Counted from the first letter of the stretch, positions 11,172 to 23,330 are shown. The stretch: DNA of 64,000 nt from Polytrichum commune (GCA_950295325.1 OX485807.1:47522440-47586439); one strand, 5' to 3'. Numbers and translations: made by a program. The notes: a model not told the origin generated them from the sequence alone.

Positions 11172-11948
11172 ATAGGCACCAAAGCACTCATCTGCTTCCT
11201 CCAGAGGTGGGGCAACGTAGTAGTTCAACTACTTGCCCTGCTCTTGATTACCTACTACTCAGCGCCAACCAAAGCATTCTGGGCGTACCTCTGCCTCGGA
11301 ATCTTCGGTTTCGTCTTACTATGGCTTGGGGAAACACAATTGGATATATCCAAGGCCTGGTGCCTGTGCTTTGCGACCACGTTCGGATTATACCACGTTG
11401 TGTACCTGTCTAACCTCTGGGGCATGGGATTCAAAGGTTCCCACCCAATCACCAGAGTTGCCTTCTACACCACAGGGTACTACATCAAAGCGGCTGATGA
11501 TGACCTGTTAAGCCCTGTCTGTGATGAATTTGCAGAGCTCATGCCACATGCTATTGAAGATACAGACACGAAATTCGAGCTTCAATGCCCGGTACCTTAC
11601 CCTCTGAACCTCATTTTCAGCTCCTCTTCAACGGTTCATCTAAAATGGATGCAAGGGGGAGGCAGATCACGGATCCTGGAAGTCGATCACAAATTCTCAA
11701 CAAAAGTGTTTTGTTTTCCAATCCCCTCCATAGAAACCGATTACCAATTCCGGCTACTGTGTTGTGAGTTCGGGTATGCTAGGGTTTTCAAGTTCATGAG
11801 GGGCGTGGCAAGTGCGAATGAAGTTTTAATGAAAATTGTCGACGACATCTCGCGTTGTTACAGCCTTCGAGAGACCATCACATTCGTGGCCAATCCTCAC
11901 AATGAGCTGATAAGAAATGACTCAGACAAGGAGAACTGGTGCTGTTGA
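11172..11948 (+). pseudogene. 3' part of the membrane-protein ORF split by Ty3
   Basis: After the duplicated ATAGG, this segment continues the frame that opens at 2104 and ends at a stop at 11946-11948. It encodes about 258 residues: two or three further hydrophobic segments (about residues 10-50 and 60-85 of this part), then a mostly soluble C-terminal region rich in Cys and aromatic residues, ending in WCC. I do not recognise the family. In-frame continuity across the Ty3 insertion, without any other stop, suggests the ORF was intact when Ty3 arrived. Confidence 0.6.
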
Positions 11949-13717
11949 TATCAGGTGAGTTCAAGTATCTTGCTGATAAATGCTTTTGCGGATGAAATCA
12001 GGAAAGTGCGAAAACAAGTCAAAGAACTTCAAGCTTTGAAAAATCGTGGGAGGTCAACCGTTACTTGAACCACAAGTGCGTCAAATAACTAGAGCATTTA
12101 GAGAAGAAAACAAGTCTTTGCTTACTATCAATATTGCGTGTGTAACGTAGGCTTAAACCCCGATTATCATGTGAATTCTCATTGATTTGTAGGTCTGCAA
12201 AAGTATGCCTTCGCCTACATGCAGAGCCTCATACGATCGCAGATTGATGCGCATTGAGCAATGCGATTGAATTATCATTGACAGAACTGATAGCTACTGT
12301 TGTCATCAATGTCGATTGCATGCAACGAGACTTTGCTAATTTTGTGGATTTCCAGATTAAGTCGTTTCGTCTGAGCAACATTCACTGGGCCTTGCAGGTG
12401 TGGTAAATACTTCAATGTTCGTAAGTCAGGGTCGGCTCGGAGAAGGGAAAAATGGTCTGGAAGAAGCTCAATATTGAGCAAACCACAGATATCTCCAAGT
12501 TATTGACATTTTATAAACGATCACCTATCCAAGAGCAGAAGAGCGATCAGAACTCATCACAATTAGTCATCCATGGAAATGCGATATCATTCATAATTCC
12601 CAGATTTTGTCCATGAGCTTATTGATTATGTTTGATGAACAACGTCAGTAGGAGAATAACTCGTCAATCCCGCAACTTGTCATCTAGTATCTTCTTGTTG
12701 TTTATCTAGTCCATCTTCAACTCTACTTATTGTTTGTAATTTTCATTTGGACCCTTTCATCCCTTTTAAATGACCATGTACAAAGTGAAGTAGAATTTAC
12801 AACAACTTTCAAGTGTTCAATAGGAGACGATAAAGTGGGTGATAATTTAGGATTGAATATAATAAGAGTAACAAGGGCTTTGTTATTTTATATTTATACC
12901 ATTCAAGAGCACTTTAGACCGTCGAGATTAGGCCATGAAAACCTAATGATGAAATTGTCGGGGGTGCTTAAATTTAGTTTTTGACTTGTGTTGCGAGAAA
13001 AACTAGGACATGAGCATGAGCACAAGCATGAGTAGGGGCCTACTGCTGTGGGACATAGGGACCTATGTATAGGCATGTTCATGAAAAAATTGAGGTGACA
13101 CAAGGTTTTCATATTTTCTTAGGCTCCTCAGAAAAAGGTTGGAGGTGTGACCAACAAACATCCACACCAGAGTACATTGTAGTGGGGAAGATTTGTAAAT
13201 TTTCATTCACAAACACCAAAAGACTAACTATGCTATAACTTGGAGCAATCTCGGTTATTACGCATGTCTCTGGGCTAGGTGGTACAATATGTTGCCTGCA
13301 CATTTGGTATTTTGGCATGTTTTAAAAAAAGAATGGACTTGAATCCAAACTCCTAAGGATAATGGCAAATGTACATGCTAGTTAAGTAACATGATTAAGG
13401 TTTTGTTGATATATGGCTTAAAGTCGTGAGAGATTCCATTGTACACCACATATGGCCTTATCAACTAAAATGAGCCAATTGGTCCGCTCAATTCAATGTA
13501 GGGAACGTGATGGGAACGTAATGGTTGCTAGTTGGTACAAGAGAATACCCGTTGAGGGTTCTTAAAATACAACTCAACCATTCCAATACACCCACACATG
13601 TTTATAAAACCATGCAAATAATTTGTTCATGGTTGGGGTTGGGCTCCTGATTCTCACCCAAAACTTGAACACCAAGAACAAGAACAACATCGTGTGTTGC
13701 TTAGTGTCGGTTATCTC
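11949..13717. other. No gene recognised between the split ORF and E3
   Basis: AT-rich sequence with only short, unsupported open frames. A possible splice donor (CAGGTGAGT) lies at 11952-11960, just after the ORF stop. The segment ends at the left terminus of E3. Confidence 0.5.
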
Positions 13718-13721
13718 ATGT

Positions 13722-13770
13722 AACACTATATTCGTTAATTGGAGACTTTGGAAAGTCTCAAAATAAATTG
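13722..13770. repeat. E3 terminal inverted repeat, transposase side
   Basis: AACACTATATTCGTTAA is followed by the hairpin-forming GAGACTTTGGAAAGTCTC. This is nearly identical to the E1 left end at 17514. The partner terminus of E3 was not found in the window. Confidence 0.85.
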
Positions 13771-15953
13771 GATCCGTAGTTTCGGATGCGAATATTGTGA
13801 ACGTAGCGAACATGGGGAACATGGGGAACAATGGCAACATAATGTTTTAAAGATCCATATGTGATGAATATATATGTTTCTAAATATAGTACATATTTGG
13901 TTGATAATCAAAAACTATGGCAACACAATATTCTAATGACACAAATTCATAATTATTTGTATTTTTGATTCTGTATTGAACAAAACTAATGAATCTATAA
14001 ATAGCCATCTAATTTTACAACTATGGACTTTTGGATGCGTATCCCAAACATAGAGGTCTTAGCCTATTGTGGTTGAATTGAACGGCACATCCCAAACGCA
14101 ATAATACTTAAAATAATTTGACAGTGTGCATAAGAAATTGTAAATTAGCATCTGCAATATAATCATATAGTTTAGGGTCCACATCCGTAAAAACAAAAAT
14201 ATAAAAAACATTTGGATTCCACATCCGTAAATCAATGCATCCATGCACTATAATTGTAATCTATAAAATTGCTATAAAATGTGTCTAATATAGTATTCGA
14301 CCCTAATGTCATATATTTCGTCCAAACCTACGTCAATATCATTCACCATCTTCATCTTCAGCTTCATTTCCATTCTCGACATCGTTTTCTGCAACAGCAA
14401 TACGTGCCAAGTTGTCTTTGGCAAAATCTATATGTTTTTGGGGGATGGTCATTGTCTCAGTTTTGGAACCTTTGCGTGGTTTCCAAGCACAAAGTATGGT
14501 ATCCGTGTTTATCCAAATTGGTTCGTATGCTGAGTCCATTATCCATTTGAAACCTTTTTTCGTGTCCCACCCTAAATATGTGCGGAGCACATTTTGATCT
14601 TTGGTGTTTGGACGGCAATATTCCACCTCAATTTGACGAAAATTTGGGCTAGTTGGAACAAAAATTGGTGATGACAATGCTTTCACCAACCAAACCGGTT
14701 TTGGATGTTCTTCATCTCCAGGACGTACGAGGACCATATAACCTTCGTAGCAATCAATAGCCACACGGAATGATGGAGCCGGGCGATTATGAGCAGGGCC
14801 AACATAATGGTCGTCCGCCGCGAACTCTTCACGGACGTCCCCATTGTTGAAGAACATGGCCTCAGATTCCACGATTGTCACTCAGCTTAGTGGCCAAAAA
14901 CCTTGTGTCAAACATGAATGTCTATCGACATTGGGTGCTAGCAACGCTGAGCGGATGCGATCCCAATACGCAATCAATGGTTCGTGGGTATCCCGAACAC
15001 GTATTGTGATGTCTTCCTCGTACAAATCTTTCCAGTACTGGATGAATCCAGATATACCTTTGATGATTTCTGGTCCATTCCTCATGGGGTTGGGATTGCA
15101 AGGCTTCGGCTCCCCATCAGGTAGCATACATTTTCCATCTTCGTTTTGGCGCCAAACGAGTATCCCTTCCTCTGGACCCCAATTCGGGGAGGTACACAAA
15201 ACTTTGAATTGCATGGCCGGCAGACCATCATCACGCATATAGAACCGGAATTGTTGAGCCTTGGTATGGCCCACTAAGCGGTCACCTCCCTTAAGAATGA
15301 ATGGTTTGATAAACGATTTGAAATCGGGCACTTCTTCAATCAAATGTGGAATGACTGGCACATTATCCAAATCCATGTACGATTTCATGAGAAGAGGAAT
15401 TATGGGAAAATCCTCCTCGTGCAACTTCATACTCCAACGTCCGAATGAAGCGTCAATATCATCGTGCGTGTGGCCAACCATCAAAAAATACACAAAAACT
15501 TCTTTGAAAATGCCCTTGGCTACGAGCAATGACCAAAAACAAAATACGTATCGACATTTGTTGTCCTTGGCACAATTTAATCAAGTTGCACGTGTAGAGT
15601 TAGAGGCAAAGGTTTAGCAAGAACGGGTTGTTCAGGTGGTTCTTGCAGTGAAGATAGGCAAACTTCCTTCCCCTCTAGCACAGCCTCATAAATCGGTGTT
15701 GTTCCACATCCAACAAAAAAAGCACGAAAGGATGATGTTGGCGGACTCTCAAGATCTCGTAGAAGTTTTGCAAAAGACCCTACGGTATGATTGGCGTCAC
15801 CAGAATAAAAATCCAAGCCATAATGTGCATATTTCACATCCACATGGCCATGTGCGATCATACCTGCATTTAGGGTATAAATGAGATGTTCACTCCAAAA
15901 TCGTGTATATGAATGAAATTCAAAATTTCCGCAAGCAAGCCAAAAAATGTACA

Positions 15954-15977
15954 CTTACGGACGTACATCCGTAAATC
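15954..15977. repeat. E3-type palindrome inside the transposase intron
   Basis: CTTACGGACG, centre TA, then CATCCGTAAA: an E3-type site with one changed base in the right arm. It lies inside the 15864-16028 intron. E1 and E2 show no palindrome in the corresponding intron. Confidence 0.75.
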
Positions 15978-16080
15978 TTAACAATGAGTATGTGGGCGCG
16001 CAAAAAATAAATGTGAAAACCAACAAACCTATGACAGATATTGGAAGCTTGAAATATCCATCTGTAGCTTTTATTTTCCG

Positions 16081-16088
16081 TGCATAAC
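16081..16088. repeat. 8-bp target duplication of element X (left copy)
   Basis: TGCATAAC here and at 33386-33393 flanks X. Both copies belong to the E3 transposase gene, and the unoccupied E1 gene has the same eight bases (TGCATAAC near 19624). Confidence 0.9.
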
Positions 16089-16499
16089 CACGGGGGGGGT
16101 GACTATCGGAATTTTAGAAACCACGTGAGATAAAAAAATAGAGTCAATTTAATTCGTTGAGGGTAAAATTTATAACTTCGTTAGATCTACCATAGCTTTG
16201 GAAATATGTCCCATACATGATTATATATAAAATAGGGCGGTGAATAATTCCTCCATTTTAGTAATCAGTAGAAAAAAATAGGATTATAGATATTGGATCC
16301 CCCCAAATATGTGTAGTAGAATCAATAGAATAATTATGGGTTTGACTACTTGGATGAAGAATTATGTAAATTTTATCCAAATTTGAATGAAAAGTGTTAG
16401 TATGGAGGGAAAATGTTGTGGATTTTTTTGGGGGAAAGAACATTGTGACTTCTCAACGGCCCTTGGGTTGGCTTAGGGTTTGGACAAGCATAGTGGCGT

Positions 16500-16687
16500 T
16501 GTCGCAACCCTTGCTAGCCCCCTTAACAATCTTGCCAATTTTCAATTCTAGCAAAGGTTACGAGTCGCTAACCCTTCGCATACCGCCATGCTAATGGTTA
16601 GCTCCTCTCACCCCGGACCTTATAGTTCATAGGTTGGGAACCAACCCTCCTACTTTGCTTTCGGGACTCATCCCTTAATCGGTAACC
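16500..16687 (+). mobile_element. Fragment of the TGTCGC solo-LTR family within X
   Basis: It matches 9722-9908 from the terminal TGTCGCAACCC to GGTAACC, then diverges. Only the first 188 bases of the LTR are present, the same end as the fragment at 8909-9066. Confidence 0.8.
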
Positions 16688-17509
16688 AACCCCTTTAATC
16701 AGTAACCAATCCTAAACCTTAAATTTGCACATTTTCTTGTTGTTTGGTCTTGTATAGATTTTTGAATGAGCATGTTCAATTCTCTAACTCAAAAAATCTA
16801 GTTTTCAAGCCATGAAATTATGAGAATTAAGATTGGAATGTAGTTCATTTTTCATAAATTTTTGTTATTAGTTTACTTGTCTTGCTAGTAGTGTATAATA
16901 TGCCAACATTCTATTCATTGCCTTTTTGCTACAACAACCTTTTGTAGATGATCAATGATGCGCTACAACATTTGGCACCTCACCATGGTAGACTCGGAGG
17001 ATTGCGTTTTGCCTTGGAGGATACGTGATGGAGTGGTTGAAGACTTCGAAGGTTGTCCGCCTCATGCCAATAATTAGTTTTAGTTATTTGTCATCATTGG
17101 TGTTAAACCTCTCCAAAACATTTTGTCTTATCATGACATTGTAGAGGATATCGATATGTACCTTGACATGTATTGGAGGGTGCATAGTTATATCCTAACC
17201 CTTCACATTATAAATATTTGGTACAAGATTGAATGTGTTTGTGAACACAATTACAGTAAATGTTTTAAATTTTTGTATTTGGTTTTTTCAATTGAATGCA
17301 ATCTTTTGTTTTGGAGTAGATAATTATGCAAAATTTCATGTCTTATGACAATTGATTATAATTCTTGTTTTGTTCTATCCGTGTTTACAACTTGTCTATG
17401 TTAGCTTGTACATTTTGTTATGTTCATGTTCATTGGTAATCTTTTAACTAAACTCCAAGTGTTATTGGTTGTGTTTTGAATGGCATTTTGAATGCTTTAG
17501 CATTGGTAT
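16688..17509. other. Left arm of X, no gene
   Basis: AT-rich sequence without supported coding potential. It ends at the AACT duplicated by E1. Confidence 0.5.
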
Positions 17510-17513
17510 AACT

Positions 17514-17556
17514 AACACTATATTCGTTAATCGGAGACTTTGGAAAGTCTCAAAAT
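17514..17556. repeat. E1 terminal inverted repeat, transposase side
   Basis: AACACTATATTCGTTAA is followed by the perfect subterminal hairpin GAGACTTTGGAAAGTCTC. The AACT before it is the target duplication. Confidence 0.9.
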
Positions 17557-17909
17557 AAAATACGCCCATAGTTTGGGATGCCAATATTGTGAACATATGG
17601 AACTTTGGGAACATGACGGTTTACAAATTCGCCCGCGAAGAATATTCACATGACTAAAAATAGCAAGTCTTCATATCATAACATAAACATGAACTACACG
17701 TGGAAAAAACAATCCAATCCCAAAATCAAATAGTATTATGTCATTATAAAGTTTAAGGTGTGCATCCCATATATAAGGGTCTTATGGGATTGTATGGCAC
17801 ATCCCAAACGTATTTATAAATTTGAATATTATAAATTTATTATATAATAATTGCAATAATACCAAGTCTATAAAGTCCCCCTACATTGAGCCATTAAATC
17901 CAACTTATG

Positions 17910-20900
17910 TTATGTTTCCCCGTCTCCATATTCCGCTTCATATCCATTCTCGGCTTCATTTTCCACAGCTGCAATACGTGCCAGGTTGTCTTTGGCAAAA
18001 TCTATATGTTTTTGGGGGATGGTCATTGTTTCCGATTTAGAGCCCTTACGCGGTTTCCAAGCACAAAGTATGGTATCCGTGTTTATCCAAACCGGTCCAT
18101 ATGCTGAGTCCACTGTCCACTTGAAATTCTTTTTGGTGTCCCAACCTAAATAGGTCCGGAGAACGTTCTGGTCTTTGGTGCTAGGACGGCAATATTCCAC
18201 TTCAATTTGATGAAAGTTGGGGCTAGTTCGGATAAAATTGGGTGAAGACAATGCTTTCACCAACCAAATTGGCTTGGGGTGCTCCTCATCTCCTGCTCGT
18301 ACGAGGACCATATACCCTTCATGGCAATCAACACCCACACGAAACGACGGTGCCGGCCGATTGCGCGCAGGACCAACGTAATGCTCGTCCATTTCGAACT
18401 CTTCACGAACCTCTCCATTGTCAAAGAACATGGTGTCAGACTCCACAACCGTCAAACGACTTTGTGGCCAAAATCCTTGTGTCAAAGTTATACGTGTGTC
18501 GCCACCAAGTGTCATCAAGGCCGAGCGAATGCGATCCCAATACGCGATCAACGGTTCATAAGTATTCCTAACACGTTTGGTGATGTCTTCCTCACACAAC
18601 TCTTTCCAATATTCAATGAATCCGGATATACCTTTGATGATTTCCGGCCCATTCTTCATGGGATCGGGTTTACAAGGCTTTGGATCCCCATCCGGGAGCA
18701 AACATTTTCCATCCTTGTTCTGACGCCACACGAGTATCCCATCCTCCGGACACCAATTAGGAGATGTGCACAAAAGCTTAAACTGCATAGCAGGGACACC
18801 ATCATCCCTCATATAGAAGCGGAATTGTTGTGCTTTCGTGTGTCCCACCAAACGGTCGTCTCCCTTCAGCATGTATGGCTTGATGAAGGCCTTGAAATTT
18901 GGTACTTCCTCAATCATGTGCGGGATTACGGGCACATTGTCCAAATCCATGTATGATTTCATAAGAAGCGGTATGGTGGGAAAATCCTCTTCATGCAACT
19001 TCATGCTCCAACGTCCAAATGACGCATCAATGTCATCGTGTGTGTGCCCCACCATCAAGAAAGACACAAACACCTCTTTGAATATGCCTTTTGCCACAAA
19101 CAATGACCAAAAACAAAACACATATCGACATTTATTGTCTTTAGCACAATTATCAAGTTGAACATGGAGAGTTGGAGGCAATGGTTTTGCACAAATGGGT
19201 TCTCCACGTGGTTCCGGCAATGCCGACATACAAACCTCCTTCCCCTGAAGCACTGCCTCGTAAAGGGGTGTCGTTCCACAACCATCAAAAAGCGCACGGG
19301 AAGAGTGAATCGGCGGCTTCTCAAGATCGCGCAAGAGTTTTGCAAATGAACCAACCGTGTGGTTGGCATCGCCAGGGTAAAAATCCAAACCATAATGGGC
19401 ATATTTAACGTCCCCATGGCCGTGGGCGATCATACCTGAGAAAAAAAAACGATGGATGAACAACAAAAATATGGTATAACCACTAAACAGACGGATGAAG
19501 TTTGACATATGACAAACAAACCCAAAAACATTGGAAATCCTTTCAAACACATTTGTGATTCCATACGAACCTGTGACAGCTACGGGCAACTTGAAGAGAC
19601 CATCCGTGGCTTTAATTTTGCGTGCATAACAAGGGCATGCGGTTTTGGCATGGTCCATTTTATCATGGATGACAGTTAGGACCTCCGCAGGCCTCATTAT
19701 GGATAGTGCACGATTCTTGTAGTAATCTTGACGGTGTGCCTCCTGGTTGTTGACATGCTCAATGTATTTTCTTTGGTGTCTTGTATGGGACTCGGTGCCT
19801 ATAGGATGGGCGTCTCGAAGACCTTTGTACTTTTCACACGTCGTACACCTGGCAAACTTGTCCCCGGGTCTCTTCAAAATGTACTCCGCAAACTGTTGGT
19901 TTTTAATTACACTCAACTTGGACAAAGAAATGGGCCCACACCCAGCTTTGCGACCCACTTCGTTTATGTCCGTTAAGATGTTCTTCCATTTTGTGCCCGT
20001 GGGCAACACCATTTGGACAACTTTCTCCCCGGAGGACAATGTCCTCGTCTTGTGGGGCATTGCATCGGCCAACGGGACTATGATGGTGGAGAGTGTCGCG
20101 GAGGCTTGGAGTGTAGCCTCTCTAGGTTTCTTGGTGCCCGAGTTGCCATGAAATCGAGAACGGCGTCCCAACAAAGAATACTTCCTAAACCTATAAAAAT
20201 CAGCCTTGGAGACTGCATGGATGGAATACCATGCTGTGCAACACACTTCCACATTCTCAAGGGTAACCACCTTATTGCCATGGCTGTCAACATGCAAATT
20301 TCTGTGGACCTCGAGTTTTTTTGCCGACCTCATACGAAAATCCGCAAGCCACATCTCTTGCCGAAGGGACCTAATTTTTTCACGCGGAAAGAATTGACAA
20401 CATTTCTTCGCACAACAGTCCTTTGTGGATACTTGACGGATAGAGTCCTCTCCAAGTATGGAATCCCGTCTACGTTCTTTTTGTATGCCAGACACACGAC
20501 TAGAATCGTATTTGCGCAGACCTTTGCGAGGACGTCTTGCGGCCAACAAAGCTGACTGCGTTTGCTTGTGCCGTCGCCCATGATCCCACAAGCTTACTTC
20601 TTCATGGAGAACTCGACGCAGGGGCCATCGCCGCAAGGAAAATCTCCAAGTCAACGGGACTTCCAACGGAAGTAAAGAATTCAAGATGCAAACGCCAACA
20701 TCATCCAATCCAAGGGGGTTGGCATCAATACATTCAAGGGGATCGGAGTTTCTACAAATGCCATTTGCCACAGGGACACCATGCTCGTTCAGAAGAACAA
20801 CATCAAGGCCCACCCACTGCTCCCTCCCGAAACCGGCACACAATGGAATGTGGTCGTTATCATCCCCATAATGTTGGGAATGTTCCTGCCCTTCCAAAGA

Positions 20901-21041
20901 TTCATGGGAGGATGTATCCCCAGACACACCCAGGACGTTAGCCCCTCGAATATAATCCTCCGAAGGCGAAGAGAGGCGACATTCCGTATCCGACGATGAT
21001 GCATTCGTCGACAACTCAAATGCACTATCTCCCATATCCAT
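17910..21041 (-). CDS. E1 DUF7869-type putative transposase (two exons, intact)
   Basis: Exon 1 is 21041-19571 and exon 2 is 19435-17910; the GT-AG intron 19570-19436 is in phase 1. The start is placed at the ATG of MDMGD because E2 and E3 start at equivalent short acidic N-termini. The N-terminal part has a Cys-rich segment (DCCAKKCCQFF) that could bind zinc, followed by basic sequence and CTTCEKYKGLRDAH. The core holds candidate catalytic acidic residues in IHDKMDH, VQLDNCAKDN and VGHTHDDIDASFGRWS, the last being typical of DUF7869 proteins, which are thought to be RNase H-fold transposases. About 1000 residues, no lesions. It is transcribed away from gene A toward the left terminus. The intron happens to be open, so an unspliced reading of 1060 codons exists. 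The function is inferred from family and position. Confidence 0.85.
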   Translation of the reverse strand: MDMGDSAFELSTNASSSDTECRLSSPSEDYIRGANVLGVSGDTSSHESLEGQEHSQHYGDDNDHIPLCAGFGREQWVGLDVVLLNEHGVPVANGICRNSDPLECIDANPLGLDDVGVCILNSLLPLEVPLTWRFSLRRWPLRRVLHEEVSLWDHGRRHKQTQSALLAARRPRKGLRKYDSSRVSGIQKERRRDSILGEDSIRQVSTKDCCAKKCCQFFPREKIRSLRQEMWLADFRMRSAKKLEVHRNLHVDSHGNKVVTLENVEVCCTAWYSIHAVSKADFYRFRKYSLLGRRSRFHGNSGTKKPREATLQASATLSTIIVPLADAMPHKTRTLSSGEKVVQMVLPTGTKWKNILTDINEVGRKAGCGPISLSKLSVIKNQQFAEYILKRPGDKFARCTTCEKYKGLRDAHPIGTESHTRHQRKYIEHVNNQEAHRQDYYKNRALSIMRPAEVLTVIHDKMDHAKTACPCYARKIKATDGLFKLPVAVTGSYGITNVFERISNVFGFVCHMSNFIRLFSGYTIFLLFIHRFFFSGMIAHGHGDVKYAHYGLDFYPGDANHTVGSFAKLLRDLEKPPIHSSRALFDGCGTTPLYEAVLQGKEVCMSALPEPRGEPICAKPLPPTLHVQLDNCAKDNKCRYVFCFWSLFVAKGIFKEVFVSFLMVGHTHDDIDASFGRWSMKLHEEDFPTIPLLMKSYMDLDNVPVIPHMIEEVPNFKAFIKPYMLKGDDRLVGHTKAQQFRFYMRDDGVPAMQFKLLCTSPNWCPEDGILVWRQNKDGKCLLPDGDPKPCKPDPMKNGPEIIKGISGFIEYWKELCEEDITKRVRNTYEPLIAYWDRIRSALMTLGGDTRITLTQGFWPQSRLTVVESDTMFFDNGEVREEFEMDEHYVGPARNRPAPSFRVGVDCHEGYMVLVRAGDEEHPKPIWLVKALSSPNFIRTSPNFHQIEVEYCRPSTKDQNVLRTYLGWDTKKNFKWTVDSAYGPVWINTDTILCAWKPRKGSKSETMTIPQKHIDFAKDNLARIAAVENEAENGYEAEYGDGET

Positions 21042-21206
21042 CGCAAACCCACCTAATGACGCGAACATGGAATCACAACATATATAAGTCAATCACAAAT
21101 ACAACAAGATTTTAGTAAACCTAAGTCACAATAGAGCACAAGTCACAGTGGGAATAACAGAACGATCGTCTGCATGCAAACACGCTTCTGTTTGAGTTGG
21201 GCATAT

Positions 21207-22300
21207 ATACGAACGGGCGTTCGAATGTTCCCCGTCATTCTGTATGTCAACTAAAACATGGACCGTTTCAATTGTGCAGGGATACCTGTTATATGCCTAC
21301 ACATAACTTCCGAGAGTCATTGACGCATATGAATGTATTATTCCATGTGCCCCAAATACACATCCCTCGCCCATACTATGTGTATGTGGAGCAAATGGAG
21401 CATTTTCCCACATCCCGCAGTCAATGTCCAGATACATTCCCTGAATGAATTCGAACGCACGTTCGTATTTATGTCTAATATTTTGTTGTAAATACATATA
21501 TATTTGTGTGCGTGCCCAGGGAGGCGTGATGTATGCATCGACATACTCCTAGGTGGAAATCACGAATGCACGTTCGTAAACTCTCGCTCATCTTATGTAT
21601 ATCTGCTGAAATCATTGATATTTTCGACCTTCTGTTTGCAAATTACTATCGTATTGTATTTACATCTTCATACCCCTTATATCCATGAGTATATGGATTC
21701 TGAAAATAAGCGGTGTCACTTACGAACGCACGTTCGTAAACTCTAATGTCATTTCAGTATGTACCATACACCGTTTACGCGCATTCAATATTTACGAACG
21801 CGCGTTCGTAAACTCTTGCACATTCCCAATGTTCTTCGGATGCTCAAAATGTACATTTACGAACGCTCGTTCGTATATGACTTTCATATTGTTTGTGCCT
21901 ATGCATAATCGTATCTGAGTCTATACATTTATGGATGTAAAATATACGCCAAGGCGGTATTTACGAACGCACGTTCGTAAACATCCAACCAACCTCGATA
22001 TATCTCATCCACAAACACATGCGCGCACTGAAGGTTTACGAACGCGCGTTCGTAAACTCTTGCACATTCCCAATGTTCGGCGGATGCCCAAAATGTACAT
22101 TTACGAACGTTCGTTCGTATATGACTTTCATATTGTCTGTGCCTATGCATAATCGTATATGGGTCTATACATTCATGGATGTACATATATGCCAAGGCGG
22201 TATTTACGAACGCACGTTCGTAAACATCCAACCAACCTCGATATATCTCATCCACAAACACATGCGCGCACTGCAGGTTTACGAACGCGCGTTCGTAAAC
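21207..22300. repeat. E1 palindrome array upstream of the transposase
   Basis: Eleven copies of the E1 palindrome (arm TTTACGAACG, 2-bp centre, inverted arm) start near 21207, 21450, 21561, 21719, 21791, 21856, 21960, 22035, 22100, 22203 and 22277. From about 21780 to 22310 they sit in a 243-bp tandem repeat (about 2.2 units, three palindromes per unit). Centres seen include CG, GG, CA, CT and TT, so only the arms are conserved. The array lies between the transposase start codon (21041) and its probable promoter (about 22460), that is in the transcribed leader. Confidence 0.92.
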
Positions 22301-22454
22301 CCCCGGTATTTGCGGCGGTATTTGCGGGATAAGGTTGTCTGCCACCTATGAGTGTACGGTTCACGCACAGGAAACTGGCTCGAGCGCCCTCCGTCGGGTG
22401 TCTGGAGCGCACACTTGGTGTCTCCCGCAAAAAAGAGCTCTGCAATGGGGGGGA

Positions 22455-22470
22455 GAGCTTTAAGTACTCC
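22455..22470 (-). promoter_or_regulatory. Probable promoter core of the E1 transposase
   Basis: On the minus strand AGTACTTAAAG is followed by CTCTCCCCCCC. The same layout, a TATA-like box and then a C-run, occurs upstream of the E2 gene (TATAAA at 46023, then CCCCCCC) and the E3 gene (AGTACTTAAG at 52981-52972, then ACCCCCC). It is preceded in all three by related GGATCC/GGCGGG-containing sequence. Confidence 0.55.
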
Positions 22471-22675
22471 TCTACCGTGGTTCAAAATCCCTTGGATTCT
22501 CTTTGAAAAGCGGATTCCCGCCGCCTACTTTAACCTAACAATATGCCATTCTATTCATGCAGGACATAAATAACTTTCTGTATTGAATATGTATGGCATG
22601 CACGCATTGATAATATGTTCATCCGTTCCACACCTTAGGTGTTACCAAGGTTTCCCGAACCAAAAAATAAAATGT

Positions 22676-22945
22676 ATATTCCTATATACATATCGATGTA
22701 TATATTTACTTATATTTACATATATATATATATATATCTTTGTATATATGTAAATATATATCTATATATATGTAAATATATATCTATATATATCTATATA
22801 TGTGAATATATATCTATATACCTATATATATGTGAATATATATCTATATACCTATATATATGTGTGAATATATATCTATATATCTATATATATGTTTCTT
22901 ACATATATCTATACTTTACATATATATACATTACATGTATCTACA
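22676..22945. repeat. AT-rich minisatellite
   Basis: Iterations of TATATATCTATATATATGTG type produce a spurious open frame of Tyr, Ile and Thr codons. Confidence 0.9.
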
Positions 22946-23304
22946 TTACATTTATGTACATTATTGCGGCAAATACTCACCAAGTGCATGAACACCAATA
23001 AAAAGTCTGGTGAATTCATGCAAGCTACTAAGGTAGATTAAGGAGATGAATTCAAACCATGCCTAGATATACTTTATATCTTAATTCAAATGCAACTCCA
23101 GGTTTGCAAATAGTGAATTGATTCAACATTGTGTGGAAATGTTGAATTAATTTGGAATGGTGCATAAGATAGTGTAATGATATGAATTGAAACCATACCT
23201 ATATGGAGTCCCACTTATGCATTGTGTAATTAAAATGCACTCAACACTATTAGGTTGGATCACAACATTCCCCCATATAGTGCGGATGGTAAAAAAAACT
23301 AGGG

Positions 23305-23330
23305 GTTTAGGGTTTAGGGTTTAGGGTTTG
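23305..23330 (+). repeat. Interstitial telomere-type repeat, TTTAGGG strand
   Basis: Three to four tandem TTTAGGG units, oriented so that the G-rich strand reads toward gene A. E2 has a longer tract in the equivalent spacer and the same orientation relative to gene A (44618-44666). Confidence 0.85.

Larger units (their letters stand above)
13722..16088 (-). mobile_element. E3, first of three separated pieces: transposase-side end
   Basis: It begins with the family terminus AACACTATATTCGTTAATTGGAGAC (flank ATGT at 13718-13721) and carries the C-terminal part of the E3 transposase gene. It breaks off at 16088, where element X was inserted with duplication TGCATAAC. The gene resumes at 33386. 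Half-sites and a full copy of the E3-type palindrome (CATCCGTAAA; 15954-15977) tie it to the palindrome array at 51.9-52.7 kb. Confidence 0.88.
14339..16088 (-). pseudogene. E3 DUF7869-type transposase, C-terminal part
   Basis: On the minus strand this encodes the region equivalent to E1 transposase from KIKATDG to the C-terminus, including the HTHDDIDASFGRWS motif. The intron of the family is present at 15864-16028 in the same position and phase as in E1 and E2. Lesions: a two-base insertion near 15575 shifts the frame right after the HVQLD motif, and a TGA near 14880 replaces an Arg/Leu position. At 16081-16088 the gene ends on GTTATGCA (minus strand), which is repeated where the gene resumes at 33386. 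Rejoining gives an uninterrupted Cys-Tyr-Ala-Arg-Lys run as in E1. Confidence 0.9.

Noticed and set aside
17910-21092. A single 1060-codon transposase without an intron
   Set aside because: E2 and E3 have an intron at the same site, and the E1 segment 19436-19570 has GT-AG ends and translates to non-conserved hydrophobic sequence; it merely happens to be open.
22639-23001. A 120-codon Tyr/Ile-rich protein
   Set aside because: Product of the AT minisatellite; no conserved counterpart in E2.
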